From NCBI GenBank assembly GCA_903772945.1, contig CAICTM010000204.1, forward strand, positions 28,298 through 92,297: 64,000 bases of DNA, given 5' to 3'. This stretch comes from Seminavis robusta. Taxonomy: Eukaryota > Bacillariophyta > Bacillariophyceae > Naviculales > Naviculaceae. Below, piece by piece: positions 20,953-32,723 of this stretch; the first letter of the stretch is position 1, and each line of letters begins with the position of its first letter. The translations under genes were made by a program, and so were the position numbers. The notes beneath the pieces were generated by a model. That model did not search any database. It was not told the origin of the DNA and saw nothing but the letters and a program-made list of their open reading frames with translations.

Positions 20953-22073
20953 AAAGGACTCTCAAGTTAGAAAAGGGTTTCCCAAACCACGTGCCACCAA
21001 ACTAGGACCAGTTCCCGATGTGGGAAAGGGCGCTGTCATGTTGGGTTGTGGTTTGTGGAGTTGTGGTGCTGTGGTACCAGTACGGCCGTAGCAGAAAAAA
21101 CTGTGAAGGCACCTCTAAACTCTACATGTATTCCGGAGGAGAGTACTTCGCTTGACGCCTGCCACCTGGTAGAGCGAAGTAGCTACTGAGCGAAATAGGC
21201 GTAGCAACTTTCAAGCTAAACCCATGTACAGCGACTTCAGCTTGATTCAAACATTGAGCGCCCTATCCCGGCAGCTTTAAGAGTGTATCGAACAGACTTC
21301 AGCCAAAGACTAATCCGCTTCCGGTACTGGTGCGTGGTACGGCAAAATGCAGACGAAGCAGCTCTCACCACTGCCTTGCTTGAACATGCTAGCATCAGCA
21401 GAGTTTGCAACAAAGCACTGTACACTGTATCCATGCAGCCATGCCTGCATGCGCCCAAGGGCCAAGGACGTCAATGGTCAATTTTGTTTCTGGTTGGGTA
21501 CACGATTACATGTAATCAGAGTACATCTAGGGCTGTTTCTGGGGAATGGAATGAATCGAATCCTATTCTAGAACTTCAAACTAGTGAAGTTTCGCCTCTT
21601 CTTTGACTAGACTACTCTTGTCTATCCAGTACGGTACTCGGAGTGGTCTCTATTACATCGTAGTAACACGGCTTCGTAACGTCCCCGCCCCCGCGTTAAA
21701 AACACCGAAGTTCCGCCTCTTCTTTGCCCACAGTAGTAGCCGGTACGAAGGCATACCATAACCACCCTCTGTCATGTTGTTCTCATTTTTGTTGAAATTG
21801 GAGATGCTAACAGTTACTGAAGGAAGGAAGTGAGCTGGACCTACTACTAGCTAGCTAGCTAGCTGGCTAGTTAGTGGAACTGCTGGAAGCTGGAAGTGAA
21901 GGGCGACGGGAAGCGGCCACGAATCCAATATCCAATGTGTACTCCAGAGTAATTACGTAATTACATGTAATTGGATGCTTTAGAAGAAGCACAGGAAGGG
22001 AAGGGTAGGCTTAGACGACGCAAGCGTCCTTTTTGCTTCAAGGAGAATCAATAAAACTATTCCTACATCCTAC

Positions 22074-22520
22074 ATGTACAGTGGTCAAATAGAAATGTCC
22101 ATGGTGTCTGGAATACACTCCAAACTCAATAATAAGAAAGCTATAACTGGGAATCAGTACTGGAGCTTTCTTACCAATCTGCTCTATTTTGCTAGATCTA
22201 CTCATATTATTTCTAACACAACAAGCCAGTTTCAGTATAGAAGACTTTCTTACTAAGCCTCTAGATCAAACAGGTTAGTTCTTGGATACACCCAGTGCAC
22301 CTGGCCCTTTGGGTCCAACTTGCTCAGGAATCTTCATTGGTTTGGGTCAAGCACAAATTGTGACCACAATCTCTGCCGTGAGGCAGAAAATTTGCAGATT
22401 TAGGCACAAGTTAAGAGCATTTTCATGGTGTCAGACTAGACTAGCTAGTAGAGTTTCTTGTGCTTTTAGGTCTCAATACTGGGAGGTTTTCTTACAAGTC
22501 TGTGATATTTCAGTATAAAA
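22074..22520 (+). mobile_element. Decayed Copia-type retrotransposon fragment
   Basis: Two short frames in different phases recall the end of a Ty1/copia polyprotein. The first has YWSFLTNLLYFARSTHIIS, which fits the Y-R-S-x-x-G-x-L-L-Y-x-A-x-x-T-R-P-D-I block after the reverse transcriptase. The second, about 100 bp on, has SGIFIGLGQAQIV then RQKI, which fits the RNase H region. Stops and a phase change separate them, so it cannot be functional. No LTR was found. The assignment rests on motif resemblance only. Confidence 0.45.
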
Positions 22521-23267
22521 AGATTCTTATCTTTTTCTAAAATCTGAGTACTCGCTTTCTTATTTGGAGTTTCTCAAATTCAGGTTTGGAGTGTAGTATG
22601 TTTTACGTACGTACTTGACCACTCTCAATCGGGTGATGGGTGATGCTTGCTGTGCGGCTGTGCGGGTCTGTGCGGGTCATCACTTCTACAAAACGGTTTA
22701 GTGCGGATACCCCCTTTTAACATTATTTTGTTAGCACACTTTTTTTATTAACTTGGTACCTGGTAGCAGTTAAAAATCTGGTTTCCCTCTCTGATTGCCA
22801 GAATAGTTCCTGACACTTGAGGAACTCCTATCGGTGACCAGTGACCGGCAACTGTGCAAACCGCATTAGCTCCGCATTAGGGATCGATAACTGAGACAGG
22901 TCAGCTGACAGGTCACAAATAGGGCAATTAAATCCTGCTTTCGGGCTTTTGAGTACCGATTGCCAATCACTGCAACCCATTCTTCTCTTACCAATGACCA
23001 CACACGTGACACCTGAGCTTACCTCCTCCAAAGCTCCTCCGGGCTCCAGACTGCGTTTTAGCAGAGCGGAAGTTCGAACAGAAGCCATTGCAGCCAGGAC
23101 CAGGATTACGTGTACCGGTACTAGAGACTAGTACAGCGTAGCTCCAGCCTTCAGCGCTCGTTGCGTCTTGGGGTCACTTTTCCCTGACGCTAGCTAGCTT
23201 GCCTCATCAGCCCAAAAGCCAGAGCCACAAAAAGGTAGAGCAGCACACAAATCAACCAGCCAGGACC

Positions 23268-26200
23268 ATGAAAGCCTTTGATAAGTTTGAAGACGAGACG
23301 CTTGCCAAGTCCACCGACGAGGAAGAGCTGGATAGCGAAACCAGCTTATCCTCGGTGACCCGTCGCGATGAAGTGTTGGAGGTCCGAAAGCAATCGAGCA
23401 AGGAGACGGCTCGTGTCAGGACTTGGAAGTGCCTTGCCTTTCTTGCTCTCTTGGGGACGGCCGTCTCTGTGACGGCGACCACTTACGCCTTGCTAGTCAA
23501 GCAAGAGCATGATAACTTTCGTACTGTGGTAAGTGTCATTGGCGGCTGCTTTGCCTTGCCTCGCATCAAGGTCTTGTTCGCTCACGTGCGTGTCGTGTCG
23601 TGTCCTTCAGTACTATCAGTTTGCTCGTACCGTGGCCGACTCGGCAGTGAACCAACAGCGGGACGTCTTGGATGGTCTGTGCTTCCTCTCCAACAGCATC
23701 AGTCTCTCCGCCCTCCAGCATCAAGACAGCCAGGGCAACCTCCCTTGGCCTTTCTTCCTACCTCCCATGTTCGAGACTACGGCTGAAAAGTACATGGCTG
23801 TCTCCAAGGCGGAGCATCTGGGATTCAACTCGATCGTCTCTCACGAAAACAAGGACGCCTTTCTGGACTTTGCAGCCGTGGAAGTCCCCAACCAAATCAG
23901 GGAATCACACTTGATCAAGTATGGCAACACGGACAAGCTCAACAACGAAACAAAGCTTGCTTCCACCATTATCCAAAAGACAAAGGATGGTTGGGTACCA
24001 GATGTGGACGGCCGTGAATGGTACCACGTACGCTCGGCACAGGCTCCACCATCTCGAAAGCTTTCGGCTCCATTCATGTGGAACATCAATAGCAACCCCG
24101 GCGTGAACTCTTCCATGACACCCTTGGTGGAACTCCGCAATGAAACCTTCTACCAGCCTGTCAAAAAGTTTATGGGTCTCACTCCGGAAGAACACAAGGG
24201 TTACCATGCCGATAATGCGGTTGATAATCCCCATTTCTTTGTCTACCATCCCATCAACAAGTACCCCGACGACCCACACTCCGAGGTTGTGGCGACACTG
24301 GCCACGACGCTGTCGTTTGATGCTGCCTTTCGAAAGCTGCTTCCTGACAATGTCAAGGGAATGTACTGGTACGTTCGTTCTGGAACTGAAAGAATGTCGT
24401 TCCCATGAAGACCATGCTCATCATGCTGATAAACTTTTTTGCTCTACTGTTCTCTCTCTTCAGTGTCATTGAAAACTCCTGCGGTCAGACTATCACCTAC
24501 TTGATTGATGGCGAAGAGGCCTACTACAAGAACATGTCGGATCTCCACGACCCTCGCTTTGATGACATGGCAGTCTATCAATACCTTATGCTCTCCGATA
24601 GTCCCGCCCTCCAAGACCATCCAGCCCATTGCCGCTATCATATGGTGAGTCGCTAGCAAGCAAGCAAATCGCAACCATCGAATGTCAAAGACTGCCTGTG
24701 CTTGGTGCAGTATCAGAGCTCAGAATAAACGTTTTGCCCGTCTCTTCTTATCTTTCACAGAACATCTATCCAACCAAGGAATTTGAAAGTGATTACAAGT
24801 CGAACACTCCCGTAATCTATGCTGTCGTGGTGGCAACGACGTTTGCCATTGTGGCACTAATCTTCCTCGTCTTTGACCGCATGGTGGGAGTTCGAAACGA
24901 AATCATGGTTTCCAATGCCGCCAAGAGCAATGCCATTGTGAGTTCTGTGGTGCCCGATCACTTGCGAGATCGATGGATGCAGAGCCAGGAGCAAGACAAC
25001 TCGGCGTCTACCAGCACGTTCACCAGCACAAGCTTCAGTACCAAGGCCAACCTCAGCTCTTTCTTAAACAACTCCGATGTCGCAGTGGAAGTCTCAAGTC
25101 CTCTGGCCGACCTTTATCTCGACACGACGGTACGCTTGACCCGGCAATGGTTTCATGTCTGGGTACCGGTACACTCTTGGTTTCCCATTGCTAACCTACC
25201 GCGACCTCTTTGCTTTGTCTCGATCAGGTTCTGTTTGCAGACATTGCAAACTTTGACGCTTGGTAAGTCGGAACACGGCTGACCAAACACCACCATGTGT
25301 CTTCATCAACAATCGCGTGATGAAAGCTGATGTTTCTTCTCTCGTCGACAGGTCCTCTACTCGTGCTCCAACGGATGTCTTCATACTTCTTGAAACGCTG
25401 TTTCAGGCGGTACGTACTAATGCAGCTGCATATTCCTCTGTCGTGTCAAGCCATGATACGATACAAAGCTAACCATACGATTCTCTTGCACTCACGGGGT
25501 TGATGTAGTTTGACGCAATTGCTCGCAGACGACGTGTCTACAAGGTCGAAAGTGTCCGAGATTGTTATGTCGGTAAGCCCTCTTATGAACTGTTTCTTGT
25601 TTTGCCATTCCTTGGGGTCATGCACCGAGGCCACATCGTCGACTTACCACGCTGTTGTTGTGTTGTGAAGCCGTGTGCGGTCTGCCCGAATCCAACCCAA
25701 CTCATTCAATCACGATGGCCCGCTTCGGGAGGGACATCCTTTCCAAGACACACTTGCTGACCAAAGCCCTAGAAGTGAAGCTTGGACCGGACACTGGTGA
25801 CCTAGATCTACGAGTCGGTATTCACAGGTAAAACGCGATTGGCTGCCTTTCAGCGCTCCCCGCGCTAGCTAGAGAAAACGCAACTCATTTTGCTCTCGAC
25901 TTCAATTGTTCTTCCTCAACGATAGTGGACCGGTGACAGCAGGCGTTCTTCGCGGTGACAGGTGCCGCTTTCAGCTCTTTGGAAGTACCATGAACTCCTG
26001 TCAGGACAATCTATTCCAGTCGGGAAAGCCCAACAAGATCCAGTGCTCTCGTGAAACCACAGAGCATTTGACAAAGCTCGGCAAAGGAGGATGGGTTTGT
26101 CAGAGAACTGATCTACCAGACACTCAAGGTTTGGGGACCGGCGAGTTGTATTGGGTGACCGTCCCAACCGAAAGGGCTGGCAGCACTTGTAGTGCCGCAT

Positions 26201-28115
26201 CCTCGGACTTTCGCTTGAGCTCGACACTGCACTCTGGCCACGATGGTCGAACGAAGCGTCTAATTGATTGGAACGTAGAGATGTTGAGCAATCTCATGAA
26301 AGAGATTGTAGCCCGCCGAGGTGGTGTCTCCGTCAAGTCCACAAAGGGCGCCGCGACAGAATCCAGAAAGACGCTGCCATTGGAAGAGGTCCGTGAAATC
26401 ATCGAGCTCCCCGCCTTCGATTCTCAGGAAGCGTCCAAGCAAATGTCTCCAGAAGATGTTACGTTACCCCTTATCGTCACGAAACAGCTACGTCAACTGG
26501 TCTCTACCATCGCTTGCATGTACAACGACAATCCCTTCCACAGTAAGTTTCTCCATCCTGGAGTGTGGGTTGGGGTGGGGGGTTGATTCTGTTTGCTAAC
26601 CACTTTTTGGGGCCTGTTTGTTCACAGACTTTGATCATGCATCCCACGTTGTCATGAGTGTAATCAAATTGATGGGAAGGATCGTGGGTCCGAGCGACAT
26701 CGTTGGTGCTGTAGATGAAGACAACCATGCCGAAAGTCTGCATGATCATACTTACGGCATCACGAGGTAGGTGCAGCAGCCTGCACCCGAGCTCCATTTT
26801 TGCACAGCGTGGTCCTCACTTTGCGTCCATTTGACTTCGACATTAGCGATCCCTTGACGCAATTTGCCTGCGCTTTCTCGGCTTTGATTCATGACGTCGT
26901 AAGTGCGAACAATTGATTGGATTGACCTAGGACCCTCCCGCTTTGCAGTTGTTCACCCATTGCTACACATTGTTTCTGCCGCATGAAGGATCATGTTGGT
27001 GTCTCCAATGCCCAGCTGGTCAAGGAAGGAGTTCCTATTGCATCCAAATATGGAGAAAGGAGCGTTGCCGAACAGGTACGTAAACAGGTTTGATTCAAAA
27101 GAGCGACATTCAAAACTGCAACTCACGGCTGTGTCAACCCTATGTGCAGAATTCGTTGGACCTGTCTTGGGATTTGCTTATGGGCCCCGAATTTGAAGAA
27201 CTTCGTGCCTTCCTCTTCCCTTCGGCAGCTGAGCTTACTCGGTTTCGGCAACTCGTGGTGAACTCAGTGATGGCGGTAAGCCTTGTACATGTTTGCGGGA
27301 CCATAGGGAAGATGCTTCCCTGGATATTTCTCACATCCACAATGACAACTCTTTCTCCCACTCTCGATTCGCCCCAATGATGACCTTACCTCGCATTCTC
27401 TAGACTGACATTGTTGATAAAGACTTGAAGGCCCTTCGTAATGGGCGGTGGGAGAAAGCTTTTACTTCCCAGGTTGCCAAATCCCCAACAGAGAGTCCCC
27501 GCGATGCTACCAACAGAAAGGCTACAATTGTTGTAAGTGTCTTCTGAAGCTGGTTGTTCCATGTCACTCCGCCTCTGCATGCACTGACCGCTTCATACAT
27601 CTTCGTTCTGATGTACAGATCGAGCACATCATCCAGGCATCGGACATATCACATACAATGCAACATTGGCATGTCTACAGAAAATGGAACCAGAACCTAT
27701 TTGAAGAACTTTATGTTGCCTACTTGAACGGGCGAATGGAGAAGGACCCAGCCGAATTTTGGTTCAAGGGCGAAATTGGTTTCTTTGACTTCTACAGTAC
27801 GTCGCGTTGCGTTGTTCACGGGGAGGTCTTACTTTCGTTTCCTGCAGTCTCTCACTTTGAGCTTTGCTTCTTATTGTAGTCATTCCATTGACAGAGAAGC
27901 TCAAGGAATGTGGAGTATTTGGAGTCAGCTCTGGTGAATACCTAGACTATGCTTTGAAGAACAAGAGGGAGTGGGTAGCCAATGGGGAGAAGGCTGTAGC
28001 AGAAATGGTAGATCTGGCCAGATCCAAGTATGGCGTGAAAGGGGAAGAAACCCAGCCCCCAATGCCAGCACTACTGGAGGAGGGAGTGCCTTTTGGCGAG
28101 GAAGTGGAGGTTTGA
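23268..28115 (+). CDS. Receptor-type nucleotide cyclase-phosphodiesterase fusion
   Basis: Sixteen exons: 23268-23528, 23611-24368, 24464-24644, 24761-25129, 25228-25262, 25352-25409, 25509-25572, 25671-25827, 25926-26542, 26628-26766, 26847-26898, 26989-27075, 27150-27275, 27404-27532, 27619-27796 and 27880-28115, all GT-AG, total 3447 nt, 1148 aa. TM1 lies at about 54-76, a CHASE-like outer domain at about 88-415, and TM2 at about 418-439. A class III cyclase domain follows (about 524-720; VLFADIANF and VESVRDCYV give both metal Asp). The PDE domain covers about 805-1110 (NFDHASHV, LIHDVDHVG, ASDISHT give the HD metal ligands). It would sense an outside signal, then make and break cAMP or cGMP. 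The transition-state Arg, normally four residues after the catalytic Asn, is Asp here, so cyclase activity is in doubt. Such fusions are reported in diatoms. Confidence 0.92.
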
Positions 28116-29640
28116 TGCAGCTACAGCTTCGTCACTTTTGACTAAAGTAAAACCTGCATATCTATATGTACATCATCAAAGCAAGATGGATTCTTTCGAG
28201 GTGCCATGCATCAAGTAGTCTTCTCCTTCTAACGTAGTGGAGCAAGCATTGCTTCCTACACTGCTGAGTGACCACCACACATGACCAGCTAAAAGAGGAA
28301 AGGAGTGTTGAGACCAACCCGTGGTAGGGAATCAATGCACGACCATGATCCATCTACCAAAGTTTCCCATGCCGTAGCTTTCATTGATTCAACATACATC
28401 ATGAAAAAACTATCTTGCTTCACTTGCTCCAAGAAGGATGTGTGAACCCACTCCAGGGCACACGCCAGCCACCCCCCGTGTAGACCAGGACGATGCGGCA
28501 AAAAGGTAAAATGTGGGGAACAGTCTCCTAAATTTTGATAATCTCCAAAACGGTCTCCTAATTTCAAATTATATTCTCCTAAATTTTGATAATCTCCTAA
28601 ACAGTCTCCTAATTTGAATTTTGATCTCCTATTCAATCTTCTATTTTAACTAACAAACACACTGGTGAATCTCCTAATTTTGACTTTGGTCTCCAAAACG
28701 GTCTCCTAAATTTTGATAATCTCCTAAACAGTCTCCTAATTTGAACATTTGATCTCCTAAATTTTGATAATCTCCAAAACGGTCTCCCCTCACAACCAGT
28801 GATTGAGTGATTGATTGCCGCATCGTCCAGCAAGGTGCCACTCCTGTACCAATTCCCGGACCTACTGTATCCCTCCTTGCACACCAGGAACCTCGATCGA
28901 GTGACTTAGTCGAGTCAAGCATAGCTTGGCTGTTTGGCGGTGATGGCTGGTATCCTCACTTGCTTTGTGGTCATCATTCCTGGCCACTATCTTCTATTCT
29001 GGCTGGTTTAGCTGACCCAAGTAAGTTGTGGCCTTCCCTGGTTCCAAAAGCTGTGGCCTTCCCTGGTTCCAAAATCGAGCCTTTGTGTTCGTGCCAACGG
29101 GTTATCATCTGGCTGGGAAACTACACCCAATTACACGAGGCCTTCCGTCGCTTCCCAGCTAGCTTCCCAGCTGCCCTGAAGCTTCCCAGTCAACTACAGT
29201 GACCAGCAACCTACAGTACCCTAGCTAGCTAGTGGCTAGTGGCTAGTTCTGTTGTGTTGCTGGTGTAAGGTATTCGTGACTGACTCATTGGGAACGGTTC
29301 GACCAGGGCGGTGCGGAATGACACCCTGGGATCTGGGAATACCGTATGGAACTCAATATGGTACCGTATGCAGGGCAGCAGTTGTGCAGGAGATGATGAA
29401 AGTTTACACGTCTTTGGAATGCAGGTCATTCAGCTACAGGTAGCTATGTCAAGTCATGTCATAGCTAGCTAGCTACATACTTGTTATCGTTACATACATG
29501 TAGAAGTAGTTTGGTTTGTCTGCAGGTTTGATCTTTAGATACTGTACAGTGTGGTATTATTTTAAAATGTACATGAATCGAATCTCTATATTGGAATTGT
29601 CAGTATAGAAGGAAGGAGGAAAGAAGGAGCATGGTATGAT
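28116..29640. other. Intergenic with minisatellite
   Basis: Contains the TCTCCTAA-rich minisatellite at 28511-28794, a two-unit 24-bp tandem repeat near 29025-29075 (TGTGGCCTTCCCTGGTTCCA core) and TAGC runs near 29220 and 29462. No gene is convincing. Confidence 0.5.
28511..28794. repeat. TCTCCTAA minisatellite, possibly a small element
   Basis: The unit TCCTAAATTTTGATAATC occurs four times (from 28526, 28577, 28704 and 28755), spaced 51, 127 and 51 bp, with related TCTCCTAATTT units between. On the minus strand it would read as repeated GDYQNLGD in one frame, but other frames are also open and no gene structure surrounds it, so coding is unlikely. The ends (GTGGGGAACAGTCTCC at left, GGTCTCCCCTCAC at right) look loosely inverted, suggesting a bounded element. 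Confidence 0.7.
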
Positions 29641-30294
29641 CTAGCAAGCAGGAGGAGCCATGTTGACTTTGAAGGAGACAGATGCCTGTCCCTTATTGAG
29701 GAGGGCAGAGAAGGGTGCTTGCAGCTTTGTCTTGAACGAGGCCATCGAGGACGATCGCTTGACCTTGTATCCGACGGCTTGCGCATCGCTGGCGCCTCTG
29801 TTTTGCGCGTTTTGACGATCTTGTCGGGAGAGTTGCTTGCTGATTTGTCGGAGTTGATGGGTATCCGAGAATCCCGAATTCTGTTGGGTGTGGAATTCCT
29901 TCAAGACATTGAGGGTATGCATCATGGACCGTTCCATCTTGTTGGTCCCATCGCGAAAGTCTTCAATGCCACGCCATGTGAGTTCGTCGCTTTCCATGTC
30001 TTGACCGTCGTCACTGTTGGCCATGGCACGACGGACGGCAATCACTTCTTCTCGGCGCAGTTCCTTGAGTTCCAAGGCGGTGTAGTAGACATCGTAGGCG
30101 CACTCGTAGGGAATGTGGGCAATCTCGCGTTGCTCCACACCGCCAAAGGAAACCGAACAGAGATTCTTCTTGTTGAAACTCAACTTTTTAAAGGTGCCAC
30201 TGCTGCGACGCTTGCTGTTGCCGGTGGAGATGGTGCTGCCGCCGGAAACATCGCGGCTCAGACCGGGAGAAGGAACGGAGAAATTGGGAATCAT
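29641..30294 (-). CDS. WRG-motif family protein (copy B)
   Basis: A single exon of 217 aa from ATG 30294. It starts with a Ser/Gly-rich disordered region. The core then follows: VSFGGVE, a YYTALELKELRREEV helix, DELTWRGIED, a helix ending in VLKEFHTQQ, and SKQLSRQDRQNAQNRGASDAQA. Block order and spacing match the gene at 15749-16519, while the ends differ completely. This points to an old duplication of a conserved core with fast-evolving tails. The C-terminus is basic and Ser-rich. No catalytic motif is evident; function unknown. Confidence 0.75.
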   Translation of the reverse strand: MIPNFSVPSPGLSRDVSGGSTISTGNSKRRSSGTFKKLSFNKKNLCSVSFGGVEQREIAHIPYECAYDVYYTALELKELRREEVIAVRRAMANSDDGQDMESDELTWRGIEDFRDGTNKMERSMMHTLNVLKEFHTQQNSGFSDTHQLRQISKQLSRQDRQNAQNRGASDAQAVGYKVKRSSSMASFKTKLQAPFSALLNKGQASVSFKVNMAPPAC

Positions 30295-32420
30295 GGTGCT
30301 TGACTTTTTGGTTGATTGAATTGAATGTTGTGTAGTAGTTGTAGTCGTTGAGATTGTGAGAACACAAAAGTTGTGAGATAGATGTGGGCTCTTCGGCGTT
30401 TTGCTCGTGTCGGTTAGCCACTAAAGTGCCCGGGGTATCTTGCAGGTTGGTCGCAGCTAGCTAGCTAGTCGCGTGATTTCCTCCTTCCTGCAAGCAATCA
30501 AAAGTGTTTTCGGCTGCTGGCTAGGTAAAAATAACCACTTGCTTTGATGGCCCTAAAAAAAGTGAAGCCTCTCAGCTACAGTATCCTGGCGGTTTGTTCT
30601 CCCGTGTGATAGGGACCCACTAAGGCAATTCATCGATCGACTTTCCAAATCAATTCCGGCTACTGACATTTGAGAGTAACAGCGCCTTATGTTCCTGAAT
30701 CTTGAACTGGAACAGGTACTGATGCTTCCACAGAAAATAAATCATTAACCCGAATTTTCAGAACACGAAATGACCACTGATTGAAAGAGAAGGACACCTG
30801 AGAAGCAAGTACATGTAGCGCAGTTGCTTGCAGCATCCGATTGATGTATGCAAGTAAGTAATGGTCAAAAAATAAGGGGATGGATCTCATGTGGGCTTTA
30901 GAGATACTCTAGTTTTGTAATGGGGTCATGGGGGTCTGTATCCTCAATGTGACACTGAGGAGCTCACAGAGGCGTCTCGGAATGATGGCAACATCAGAGC
31001 ATCATGGGAATTGTGTTGGTAGCATCACTGGATCATTAGGATGTGATACTCAACTAAACCTCTACTCTGAGTAGTACGGTAACGCCATCTCCAATCATGA
31101 ACTGCCTTCATGCATACCAAGATGAAAGAAAAAGGATGAACAAGCAGGAGGATACAGACAATACAGCAGGTGCATCATTGAAAAAAGATGCACTAACTAA
31201 ATGAAACTCCAATGATGCCATTATTTTAGAATGATGCTGCAGCTACAGTACAGTACAGCGTACGATGTACCCTCTGATCAAGCCAACAGCACTCAACCAT
31301 GTCATAATTTGGAAGCCATTGAGGGGGTCCAAAAGGACGTCCATACACACAACCAATTTAGCCCCCTTTTGCAAACATGATCCAGCAACGATCAGCTGGC
31401 ATTGAGAAGCTGAAAGTGACGACGAAGATCTTACCTGAAGTCCAGCTAGTAGAGAACAACCTTTCTTTCAGGTTGTGTCGCGGCTACCGTCCTTCATCGT
31501 GGACCTTCCAAAGCTCTTCTCATTTTATCCATGAATAATGACCAAATCTAATTATTGGAAGCTTGCCTTTTCCTCAAACTTGAAGCCTGAGATTATGAAT
31601 CTTACCAAGGCTGATCCTGTTTGCTGAAATTGTTTTAAAGAAGCCAAGTCCTTTAAACCTCTCCCAAGAGTGGCCATGAGTTGGGATGTCGTGGACAGTT
31701 TGACGGGAATAAAAACTTGTTCTGCAACTGTGGTACCGTAAGAGGTTTGGTGCCGGTGACAAAAATACTAATTCCTTCGAGCCCTCTATACTCCTCTTCT
31801 AACCAAGATTCCAGTTCACCGGGATCTGGTTGCTAACAGTGGCCGCATGGTCGCATGGACACAAAACAAATCTATTAAAACCCACAGTGTCACAAGATTT
31901 TTGTGTCCGAGCTTGTGCCAATTGTATCAAAAACGCTTCGTCACCAAATAGAACAGGTACGCGAGTAAGAAGTTTGGTACCAGTATTTGACTAGCGTACA
32001 CGTAGTCAACTACTGACTACTCGAGTTTTGCTAGCTGTTCTGCTCCAGCTACTAGAGCTAGTAGTACAATACCACCAGAGAGGATGTACCGGTACTCGAG
32101 TCAAGTACAGTAGTATTTTAATTAATAGATGCCGAATGAACGGATGAATCGAATCGGCCTATCTAGTATCAATAACTCCATAATTCCTACCGGTAACTTT
32201 TCTGTGTCGAACAGCAACCGAGATGTCCCAGTTCACCAATACAATGTCATTATTTACTCCAGCAGATGTTTACAGTACTGGTACTGGTACTGTACCAAAT
32301 CCAATCGAATCCTTTAGAATTGCTTTCGAAAGTGTTCATGCAAAGTCACTCGATGAAACGCCACTGGTACTTTTGTATCAGCCTACATGACATTGTTACA
32401 TTGTCATGTATCACACTCGT

Positions 32421-32723
32421 ATGTCCGCACAAGGGTTGTCTTGATGGAAAATCTTGAGTCATGACTTGAGTTGAGCTTTTGGAAAAGGCCTGATGACGTG
32501 GCATCTTGGTTTGACTCAAGAGAGAACTCAAGTCAGCGTCAAGACATGACCCAAGATTTTGCTTTCAGCCCCTTGACTTGAGTCAAGTCTTGGCGCTGAC
32601 TTGAGTTCTCTCTTGAGTCAAAGCCCGAAATGAAAAGGCCTTGGAAGTTGAGTACCGGTCAGGCCCTTCCTACTCAAGTCATGACTCATGATTTTTCCAT
32701 CAAGACAACCCTTGTGCGGACAT
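32421..32723. mobile_element. Foldback (long inverted repeat) element, 303 bp
   Basis: The outer arms 32421-32473 and 32671-32723 are near-perfect reverse complements (termini ATGTCCGCACAAGGGTTGTC). A second nested pair, 32513-32545 and 32587-32619, matches over 33 bp with one mismatch. Almost the whole element can fold into one long hairpin with a 40-bp loop. It encodes nothing. This is typical of foldback transposons or MITEs, and a source of small RNA if transcribed. Confidence 0.8.

Larger units (their letters stand above)
20635..23267. other. Repeat-rich intergenic region
   Basis: About 2.6 kb. It holds an interstitial telomere-like tract at 20936-20952, two related GAAGTTTCGCCTCTTCTTTG-type segments near 21588 and 21709, a TAGC run near 21847-21864, and a probable Copia relic at 22074-22520. 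No intact gene is seen. Confidence 0.5.

Noticed and set aside
28289-28922. Minus-strand ORFs with GDYQNLGD repeats
   Set aside because: They arise from the TCTCCTAA minisatellite; several frames are open at once and no gene structure surrounds them.
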